The position numbers were made by a program, and so were the translations under genes. A model generated the notes under the pieces. That model was not told the DNA's origin. It saw only the letters and a list, made by a program, of their open reading frames with translations, and made no database searches. A stretch of 64,000 nt of DNA from a bacterium YEK0313 (lineage in GTDB: Bacteria > Pseudomonadota > Alphaproteobacteria > Rhizobiales > Phreatobacteraceae): the NCBI GenBank assembly GCA_000751295.2, contig CCMO02000001.1, positions 5,176,951 to 5,240,950 on the forward strand, read 5' to 3'. Each line of letters starts with the position of its first letter. Position 1 is the first letter of the stretch. This document shows positions 48,672 through 59,000 of the stretch, piece by piece.

Positions 48672-49286
48672 ATGCGGATCTATTCGGAATCGCTCAACGC
48701 GGCGTCGGCCTACAGACTGCTCACCGGCGTCGTCGTGCCTCGTCCCATCGCCTGGGTGGCGACGCTCAATGACGGCGGCGGCGTCAATCTCGCCCCGTTC
48801 AGCACCTTCACATTCGTCTCCGCCGACCCGCCGATGGTCGGCTTCAACGCCGGGCTGCGGAACGGCGAACGCAAGGACACGGTCCGCAACATCCTGGCGC
48901 GGCGCGAATATGTCATTCACATCGTGGACGAGAGCCTCGTCGACCTGATGCACGCTTCCGCCGAGGACTATCCGAGCGAGATCAGCGAGGCGGAGGCGCT
49001 GGGGCTGCAGACCCTCGCCGGCGAAGCCGTCGCGGTGCCGCGCCTGGCGGCCGCGCCCATCGCGGCCGAATGCATCTTCGATCGCACCGTCAGCTTCGGG
49101 CGCAGCGGCGCCGAGTTCGTCGTCGGCGAGATCAAGCTCTTCCACATCCGCGACGACCTCATCGAGAACGGCAAGATCGATACCCTGCGCCTGAAGCCGG
49201 TCGGCCGCCTCGCCGGCCCGGTCTACGGCACGGTCGGGTCGGTCATCCGCAAACAGGCCAGCGCGAGCTACGCCAACCTGGTCTGA
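48672..49286 (+). CDS. Flavin reductase family protein (DIM6/NTAB type)
   Basis: A 204-residue split-barrel flavoprotein. LLTGVVVPRPIAWVATLNDG with VNLAPFSTFTFVSADPPMVG is the FMN-binding core, KDTVRNILARREYVIHIVDE follows, and FVVGEIKLFHIRDDLI and LKPVGRLAGPVYGTV close the barrel. Such proteins reduce FMN for two-component monooxygenases. It carries the same operator as the monooxygenase operon, so it is a second candidate reductase for that enzyme beside the SsuE-like protein. AGGA precedes the ATG. Confidence 0.87.
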   Translation: MRIYSESLNAASAYRLLTGVVVPRPIAWVATLNDGGGVNLAPFSTFTFVSADPPMVGFNAGLRNGERKDTVRNILARREYVIHIVDESLVDLMHASAEDYPSEISEAEALGLQTLAGEAVAVPRLAAAPIAAECIFDRTVSFGRSGAEFVVGEIKLFHIRDDLIENGKIDTLRLKPVGRLAGPVYGTVGSVIRKQASASYANLV

Positions 49287-49325
49287 CCGCCCCGGCTGGC
49301 ATGCGTCCGCGCGGACCGCGCCCGC

Positions 49326-51752
<2,427 letters not shown>

Positions 51753-51926
51753 GGTGGGCAGGTCTCCAAGAACGGTCGCGAGGCCACGGTGTCGTGCCCA
51801 CGCGATTCGGTTCGCAGTGTAGCGGGAGATGTTTATATAGTCCCTCGCGCCTGCGCGCGCGAGGGCGCGGGCGTTGAGAACAAAAGGCCCGTGCAACGAC
51901 GGGATATGGCGCCAGGGCCTGCCCGT

Positions 51927-52373
51927 TCAGGCCGAAAGCAGCGCCTGAATGTCCTCTCGCGGGTGCGAGGTCAACCCCTTCGGGATTTCCAGGCTGATCC
52001 GCCGCGCAACCTCGGGATGCAGCGCCTTGCGCAGGACACCGAGCACCCGGGGCGGCGCGATCAGCACCAGCGCCTCGAAACGGCCGGCAAGCGCATAGTC
52101 GCGCAGCGCCCGCGCGATATCGGCCACGAACCGCTCCTCGCCGAGCCGGTGCCAGTCGGTCTCCTCCATCGCGCTGCGCCGCGTGCCGCCCGGGCCAACG
52201 GCGCGGCCAGGCCGGTCGGTGCCCTGTTCACGCGTGGCCGGATTGTCGTTGGCCAGCACCTCCTCGACGACCAGGTTCGGCCGCATGGCATGGCCCCGGT
52301 TGCGCAGGAACAGGGCCTTCTCCCCATCGCCGACCAGGATGAGGGCGTCGTGCGGAACTTTGAAATCGGGCAT
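51927..52373 (-). CDS. Host attachment family protein
   Basis: 148 residues matching the family annotated as required for attachment to host cells (PF10116). PHDALILVGDGEKALFLRN opens the domain, TDWHRLGEERFVADIARALR follows, and FEALVLIAPPRVLGVLRKAL with ISLEIPKGLTSHPREDIQAL close it. The fold resembles eRF1/pelota-like RNA-binding modules; the biochemical role is unproven. It is common in Rhizobiales, including free-living ones, so the name need not imply a host. Confidence 0.88.
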   Translation of the reverse strand: MPDFKVPHDALILVGDGEKALFLRNRGHAMRPNLVVEEVLANDNPATREQGTDRPGRAVGPGGTRRSAMEETDWHRLGEERFVADIARALRDYALAGRFEALVLIAPPRVLGVLRKALHPEVARRISLEIPKGLTSHPREDIQALLSA

Positions 52374-52597
52374 GTCGCTCGCTTCCCCGTTTGGGGGCTG
52401 AACCGCTCACCGCCGGTTGCGTTCCCTCGTCCCTTGATCGTCCACGACGCGCCTTGCGGCCGTTGGTCGCCTGCGGCAGGCGCGATTGTCACGTGCCGGC
52501 CCGGCCGGTACGGGCTATCTTCGCCAGCGAATCGCCTGTTTCCGGCGACATGGTCGTGTCGCCCGAAAGATTTGCCGGACCAGATCGGAGGCCCGAC

Positions 52598-53785
52598 ATG
52601 CACGCCCCCAGCCGCCGCACCGTGCTCCTCGGCGCGGCGTCGCTCGCCAGCCCTGCCCTCATCGGCGAGGCCCGCGCCGCGACCTTTGCCGCCTTCGTCC
52701 AGGGCCTCTGGCCGCAAGCCTCAGCCGCCGGCATCTCGCGGGCGACCTTCGACCGCGCCTTCGCCGGCGTGCAGCCCAATCCGCGGGTCATCGAGCTGTC
52801 GCAGCGCCAGCCGGAATTCCGCAAGACGCTCGGCGACTATGTCGACCTGCGCACGTCGAACAAGCGCGTCACCAACGGCCGGGCCGCCTTCAGCGAGCAC
52901 CGCGCGACCTTCGCCGCAGTCGAAAGCCGGTTCGGCGTGCCCGGCGAGACGGTCTGTTCGATCTGGGGCAACGAAACCGCCTATGGCACGTTCCGCGGCG
53001 ACCACTACGTCATCCAGGCCATGGCGACGCTCGCCCATGCCGGCCGGCGCAGCGCCTTCTTCCAGAGCGAGCTGATCGCGGCGCTGCGCATTCTCCAGGC
53101 CGGTGATATCGCGCCTCAGGCCATGATGGGCTCCTGGGCGGGCGCCATGGGCTATGTCCAGTTCATGCCCTCGAGCTTCCTGCGCTTCGCCGTCGACTTC
53201 ACCGGCGACGGCCGCCGCGACATCTGGAACTCGGTGCCCGACGCCATGGGCTCGGCGGCAAACTATCTCAGGCGCAACGGCTGGACCCCGGGCGTGCCCT
53301 GGGGCTTCGAGGTCCATGCGCCGGGCCTGCCCGGCAACCGGGCGAGCCGCCAGTCGATCAGCGCCTGGGCGGCAAACGGCGTCGCCCGCGTCGGTGGCGG
53401 GCCGATGAGCGGCGGCGCGCCGGCGACGCTGTGGAAGCCGGCCGGCGAAGGCGGCCCGCACCTGCTGCTGACCAGCAATTTCAACGTCATCAAGCGCTAC
53501 AATAACGCTGATTCCTATGCACTGGCGGTCGGCCATCTCGGCGACCGCATCAAGGGCGCCGGCCGCTTTTCCAAGCCGTGGCCGCCAGGCGAAGGCGGCC
53601 TTGTCCATGCCGAGCGCGAGGAGATCCAGCGCCGGCTGAACCAGCTCGGCTTCGACCTCGGCGATCCCGACGGCATTCTCGGCGACAAGTCGAAGGCCGC
53701 CGTCCGCCAGATGCAGTCGCGCTTCGGCATGCCCGCCACCGGCGAGGCCGACCGCGCCTTCCTGGAGCGGCTGCGCCGCGGCTGA
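52598..53785 (+). CDS. Lytic murein transglycosylase (MltB/SLT_2 type) with peptidoglycan-binding domain
   Basis: 395 residues. The export signal SRRTVLLGAASLASPALIGE is Tat-like, with cleavage near EARA. The SLT_2 domain has catalytic Glu in SIWGNETAYGTFRG, then GSWAGAMGYVQFMPSSFLRF and KRYNNADSYALAVGHLGDRI. A C-terminal PG_binding_1 domain follows (EIQRRLNQLGFDLGDPDGIL, ending FLERLRRG). It cleaves the glycan backbone to 1,6-anhydro ends in the periplasm. GGAGG precedes the ATG. A paralogue follows at 53984. Confidence 0.93.
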   Translation: MHAPSRRTVLLGAASLASPALIGEARAATFAAFVQGLWPQASAAGISRATFDRAFAGVQPNPRVIELSQRQPEFRKTLGDYVDLRTSNKRVTNGRAAFSEHRATFAAVESRFGVPGETVCSIWGNETAYGTFRGDHYVIQAMATLAHAGRRSAFFQSELIAALRILQAGDIAPQAMMGSWAGAMGYVQFMPSSFLRFAVDFTGDGRRDIWNSVPDAMGSAANYLRRNGWTPGVPWGFEVHAPGLPGNRASRQSISAWAANGVARVGGGPMSGGAPATLWKPAGEGGPHLLLTSNFNVIKRYNNADSYALAVGHLGDRIKGAGRFSKPWPPGEGGLVHAEREEIQRRLNQLGFDLGDPDGILGDKSKAAVRQMQSRFGMPATGEADRAFLERLRRG

Positions 53786-53983
53786 GGCGGGCGCGACCAA
53801 GCGCCGCGACCGGCGGCGCCGGCCATCGCGATTCCGGCCGCGATATCAAGCACTGCCGCAATGCGGGCGACGGCCCGTCGAGGCCGCCGACAAGCCCGGT
53901 TGAACGGACTTAACGCTTCGTTCACCATCGCCATTGTTCCACTGGTTCTTCGGCGGGTTCCACCCGGATCGGAGGCGACTGGC

Positions 53984-55207
53984 ATGGCTCGTTCCCATCA
54001 CACCCGGCATGGCCTGGCGGCGCTCGCGCTGGCGGCGCTGGCCAGCGCCCTCGCCGCGCCGGCCCCGGCGCTTGCCCAGGACGGCGGCTTCTCGGCCTGT
54101 ATCCAGGCGCTGAGACGCGACGCCGCCCAGCGCGGCATCGGCCCGCAGGTGTTCGAGCGTGCGACCCAGGGCCTGTCGCCCGATACCAGCATCCTGCGGC
54201 TGCTGGACGCCCAGCCGGAATTTTCACGCCAGCCATGGGACTATATCAACGGCCTGGTGGCGCCGAACCGGATCGCCGAGGGGCGCCAGCTCTTGGCGCG
54301 CCACCGCGCGGTGTTCGACCGGGTCGAGCAGACCACCGGTGTCGACAAGCACATCGTCGCGGCGATCTGGGGCATCGAGACGAGCTTCGGCCGCTCCAAG
54401 GGCAATACGCCGGTCGTCCGGGCGACCGCCACGCTTGCCTGCTACGGCCGGCGCCAGGACTTCTTCCGCGGCGAGTTCCTGGCCGCGCTGCAGATCCTCT
54501 CGCGCGGGCATATCCCGCAGCAGCATTTCCGCGGCTCCTGGGCCGGCGCCTTCGGCCATACCCAGTTCATGCCCTCGACCTTCCTGCGCGCCGCCCGTTC
54601 GGGCACGGGCTCGGCCCATATCGACATCGTCGATTCCGTCGCAGACGCCATGATGTCGACCGGCAATCTCCTGCGCGAGGAGGGCTGGGCCGCCGGCCAG
54701 GGCTGGGGCTACGAGGTCCAGCTGCCGCCGGGCCTCAATCTCGCGCTCGCCGGACGGGACCGGCCCCAGACGATCGCGCAATGGGAGGCGCTCGGCGTCA
54801 GCCGCGTCGGCGGCCGCGGCTTCCCGCGGCGCGGCGACCAGGCCTTCCTGCATCTGCCGGGCGGCGCCCGCGGCCCGGCCTTCCTGATGCTGCCGAACTT
54901 CCGCGTGATCATGAAATACAACAACTCGGAAAACTATGCGATGGCGGTCGGCCACCTCGCCGACCGGCTGCGCGGCGGTGGTCCCTTCGCCCGGCCCTGG
55001 CCGGTGGGCGAACGTTCGCTGTCGCGCGAGGAACGCATCGAACTGCAGCAGCGCCTGACCCAGGTCGGCCTCTATTCGGGCAATGTCGACGGCAAGCTCG
55101 GCGCCGGCACCCGCGAGGCCCTGCAGCGCTTCCAGCAGCGCGCCGGCATGGCCGCGGACGGCTTCCCGACCTCCGCCGTCCTGCAGCGGCTGCGCCGGGG
55201 CGGTTGA
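53984..55207 (+). CDS. Lytic murein transglycosylase (MltB/SLT_2 type), second copy
   Basis: 407 residues. The Sec signal (LAALALAALASALAAPAPAL, cut after ALA) precedes an SLT_2 domain with catalytic Glu in AIWGIETSFGRSKG, GSWAGAFGHTQFMPSTFLRA and MKYNNSENYAMAVGHLADRL, and a C-terminal PG_binding_1 domain (ELQQRLTQVGLYSGNVDGKL, VLQRLRRGG). It has the same architecture as the gene at 52598, 198 bases away, but the chains differ widely, so the duplication is old. GGAGG precedes the ATG. Confidence 0.93.
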   Translation: MARSHHTRHGLAALALAALASALAAPAPALAQDGGFSACIQALRRDAAQRGIGPQVFERATQGLSPDTSILRLLDAQPEFSRQPWDYINGLVAPNRIAEGRQLLARHRAVFDRVEQTTGVDKHIVAAIWGIETSFGRSKGNTPVVRATATLACYGRRQDFFRGEFLAALQILSRGHIPQQHFRGSWAGAFGHTQFMPSTFLRAARSGTGSAHIDIVDSVADAMMSTGNLLREEGWAAGQGWGYEVQLPPGLNLALAGRDRPQTIAQWEALGVSRVGGRGFPRRGDQAFLHLPGGARGPAFLMLPNFRVIMKYNNSENYAMAVGHLADRLRGGGPFARPWPVGERSLSREERIELQQRLTQVGLYSGNVDGKLGAGTREALQRFQQRAGMAADGFPTSAVLQRLRRGG

Positions 55208-55300
55208 CCTTCCAGGCAGGACGCCTGTCGCACGACCGCCCCTTCATGATACAAGGAGCGGTCCGGAGCCGGGGGGCCTCGGAACCCCGGAGGTCCGCGT

Positions 55301-55663
55301 GTGAAACGGTTCGGATCCGCTTTCGTCCTGATGATCCTTGCCGCGTGCTTGGCCCTTGCCGGGCGCGCCGAGGCGCAGTCCAGCTATTCCGACGATCGGT
55401 TCCCTCACCTTTTCGCACCGCGCGACCAGCAGCCGCGGCTGTTCCGCCTGCCGCCGCAGATCCTGTTCGACGAAGAGTGCGAGCTTGCGTGCGCCAGCCT
55501 GGGTGAAATGCACGCCGTCGGCGGTCCTGAGGCGATGGCCGCGCGGCCAGCCGGCACCGGCTGCCGCGCCTTCGGGCCCCGCCGCGACAGGCACCGCCGG
55601 AAGCCTGCCGCCCACGCGGTGAGACGAAGCCTCGCGGGCCCGCTTTCGGCCTCCGCCCTTTGA
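55301..55663 (+). CDS. Small exported protein with doubtful C-terminal half
   Basis: 120 residues from a GTG with GGAGG eight bases upstream. The first 25 residues form a clear signal peptide (SAFVLMILAACLALAGRAEA), followed by SSYSDDRFPHLFAP and QQPRLFRLPPQIL. Beyond about 55450 the coding lies antisense to a recognisable SGNH-hydrolase fragment and becomes Arg/Ala/Gly-rich, so this half may be accidental. It could be the 5' end of a broken secreted-protein gene. The signal peptide and ribosome site support translation; the function is unknown. Confidence 0.5.
   Translation: MKRFGSAFVLMILAACLALAGRAEAQSSYSDDRFPHLFAPRDQQPRLFRLPPQILFDEECELACASLGEMHAVGGPEAMAARPAGTGCRAFGPRRDRHRRKPAAHAVRRSLAGPLSASAL
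55451..55543 (-). pseudogene. Remnant of an SGNH-hydrolase (DUF459-like) C-terminus
   Basis: On the minus strand this encodes HRLRTADGVHFTQAGARKLA and LFVEQDLRRQ. The DGVHFTxAGARKLAxFVE pattern holds the catalytic Asp-x-x-His of SGNH hydrolases with DUF459. Upstream coding (to about 55600) is only faintly family-like, and no oxyanion Gly or Asn or catalytic Ser block is present. It is a fragment, not a working gene. Confidence 0.5.
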
Positions 55664-56011
55664 CGGGTGGCGCGACGACGCCCATGGCGGCAATATTGTT
55701 GCGCTGCAGAAGGCGATTGCCTTCCATTTATGATTCGGCAATACAGCGCTTGGCAACAAACCGTATCCAAACCGGGTTTCCAGCACGGATTGCCGCTTGT
55801 AAGCCTGTTTGAAATCTGTCAAAGAAGCGACTTTAGAAAGGTCAGCATCGCTGCCCTATCTGCGGACTCCCTGCCAGGGGAGATCCGGAAGCGGTTTCGC
55901 ACCGCGCACGTGAAGCCGGCCGGCACCGGAAAAGACCGGTGTCGCAGCCGGCTCGGCGTGTCACAATCAGAGCATGGAACGGCGGCTATTGACCGCAAAA
56001 CGAGGTCGACG
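55664..56011 (+). promoter_or_regulatory. gltB leader region with candidate promoter
   Basis: 348 bases without a gene and AT-richer than average. TTGAAA (55809-55814), 17 bases, TTTAGA (55832-55837) is a plausible sigma70 promoter giving a leader of about 165 bases. That leader contains a CACCGG / CCGGTG hairpin (55924-55941) flanked by further complementary CCGGC arms, which might have a regulatory role. No sigma54 or NtrC site was recognised. Confidence 0.4.
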
Positions 56012-59000
56012 ATGAGCACTCAACGGTTTGGTGCGGGCATGGGTCGGGGTGTCGAGGCGCGGGCGAACCGCACCACGAAAACCAATACGGCCACCCGTAC
56101 GAAAAACCGTTCCTATCGCCTCATCGATGCCGGTCTGCCGAAGGCCCAGGGCCTCTACGATCCGACCAACGAAAAGGATTCCTGCGGCGTCGGCTTCATC
56201 GCCGACATGAAGGGGCGCAAGTCGCACCGCATCGTCGAGGATGCGCTGCAGATCCTCCTCAACCTCGAGCACCGCGGCGCAGTGGGCGCGGATCCCCGCG
56301 CCGGCGACGGCGCCGGCATTCTGGTGCAGATCCCGCACGGCTTCTTCTCCAAGAAGGCGGCCGAGCTCGGCTTCGAGCTGCCGGAGCCAGGCCATTACGC
56401 GGTCGGCTACATCTTCTTCCCGCGCGATCCCGAGGGCCAGGCCTTCGTCCGCGAGAGCATCGAGAAGGTGATCGCCGACGAAGGCCAGGTGCTGCTCGGC
56501 TGGCGCGAGGTGCCGACCGACAATTCCTCGCTCGGCTATTCGGTCAAGCCGACCGAGCCGAAGCATATGCAGCTGTTCATCGGCCGCGGCGCCGATATCG
56601 GCTCGGAGGAGGAGTTCGAGCGCCGGCTGTTCGTGCTGCGCAAGGTCATCTCCAACCTCGTCTACGATCGCAACGATCCGAAGACGCAGGGCTACTACCC
56701 CGTCTCGCTGTCGTGCCGGACCATCGTCTACAAGGGCATGTTCCTGGCCGACCAGCTCGGCGCCTACTATCCCGACCTGCACGACCAGTCGTTCGAGAGC
56801 GCACTCGCCCTGGTGCACCAGCGCTTCTCGACCAACACCTTCCCGACCTGGTCGCTCGCCCATCCCTACCGGATGGTCGCCCATAACGGCGAGATCAACA
56901 CGCTGCGCGGCAACGTCAACTGGATGGCCGCCCGCCAGGCCAGCGTCGACAGCGAGCTGTTCGCCAACGACATCTCCAAGCTCTGGCCGATCTCCTACGA
57001 AGGCCAGTCGGACACCGCCTGCTTCGACAACGCGCTCGAATTCCTGGTCCAGGGCGGCTATTCGCTCGCCCATGCCGTGATGATGCTGGTGCCGGAGGCC
57101 TGGGCCGGCAACAAGCTGATGGATGAGGCGCGCCGCGCCTTCTACGAATATCATGCCGCCATCATGGAGCCCTGGGACGGGCCGGCGGCCATCGCCTTCA
57201 CCGATGGCCGACAGATCGGCGCGACGCTCGACCGCAACGGTCTGCGGCCGGCACGCTGGTTCGTCACCAAGGACGACCGCATCATCATGGCCTCGGAAAT
57301 GGGCGTGCTGCCCGTGCCGGAAGACCAGATCGTGCGCAAGTGGCGCCTGCAGCCGGGCAAGATGCTGCTCGTCGACCTCGAACAGGGCCGCATCGTCTCC
57401 GACGAGGAGATCAAGGCTCAGCTTGCCGGGATGAACCCCTACAAGGAATGGCTGGCCAAGTCGCAGCTGATCCTCGAGGACCTGCCGCCGGTCGAGCCGC
57501 GCGCCTCGCGCACCGACGTGCCCCTGCTCGATAAGCAGCAGGCCTTCGGCTACACCCAGGAAGACACCAAGCTCCTGCTGGCGCCGATGGCGACGACCGG
57601 TCAGGAAGCGGTCGGCTCGATGGGCACCGACACGCCGATCTCGGCGCTGTCGTCCAAGTCCAAGCTGCTCTACACCTATTTCAAGCAGAACTTCGCCCAG
57701 GTGACCAACCCGCCGATCGACCCGATCCGCGAGGAGATCGTCATGAGCCTGGTGTCCTTCATCGGGCCCCGGCCGAACCTGTTCGACCTCGACGGCACCT
57801 CGCGCCGCAAGCGCCTGGAAGTGCGCCAGCCGATCCTGACCAACGAGGATCTGGAAAAGATCCGCTGCATCGGCCACCGCGAGGATTCCTTCGACACCAA
57901 GACGCTCGACATCACCTATCCCTCGGGCAAGGGTGCCGGCGGCATGGCGGAGGCGCTGCAGCTCCTCTGCGACCGCGCGGAAGCCGCCGTCCACGGCCGC
58001 TACAACATCATCATCCTGTCCGACCGCATGGTCGGCCCGGACCGCATCCCGATCCCGGCGCTGCTCGCGGTCGCGGCGGTGCATCATCACCTCATCCGCA
58101 AGGGCCTGCGCACGGCCGCCGGCCTCGTCATCGAGACCGGCGAGGCGCGCGAGGTCCATCACTTCTGCTGCCTGGCCGGCTACGGCGCCGAGGCGATCAA
58201 TCCCTATCTCGCCTTCGAGACGATGGAGGAGATCCATGCGCGCGGCGAGTTGCCGCCGGAGGTCGACGCCGACGAGGTGGTGAAGCGGTTCATCAAGTCG
58301 ATCGGCAAGGGCATCATGAAGGTGATGTCCAAGATGGGCATCTCCACCTACCAGTCCTATTGCGGCGCGCAGATCTTCGACGCGGTCGGCCTGTCGAGCG
58401 AGTTCGTCCAGCGCTTCTTCACCGGCACGGCAACCCGCATCGAGGGCGCCGGCCTCGCCGAGATCGCCGAGGAGACGGTGCGCCGGCACACGGCCGCCTT
58501 CTCCGACGATCCGACCCTTGCCACGACGCTGGAGGTCGGCGGCGAATATGCCTACCGCATCCGCGGCGAGGACCATGTCTGGTCGCCCGACACGGTCGCT
58601 GCCCTGCAGCATGCCGTGCGCGGCAACAGCCAGGACCGCTACCGCGAGTTCTCGCGCCTGATCAACGAACAGGCCGGCAAGCTGCAGACCATCCGCGGCC
58701 TGTTCCACATCCGCATGGCCGAAGAGGTCGGCCGCAAGCCGGTGCCGCTCGACGAGGTGGAGCCGGCCGCCACCATCGTGCGCCGCTTCGCGACCGGCGC
58801 CATGTCCTATGGCTCGATCTCGCGCGAGGCGCATACGACGCTCGCCATCGCGATGAACTCGATCGGCGGCAAATCGAACACCGGCGAAGGCGGCGAGGAG
58901 CCGGAGCGCTTTAAGCCCCTGCCCGACGGGCGCTCGATGCGCTCGGCGATCAAGCAGGTGGCTTCGGGCCGGTTCGGCGTGACGACCGAATATCTCGTCA

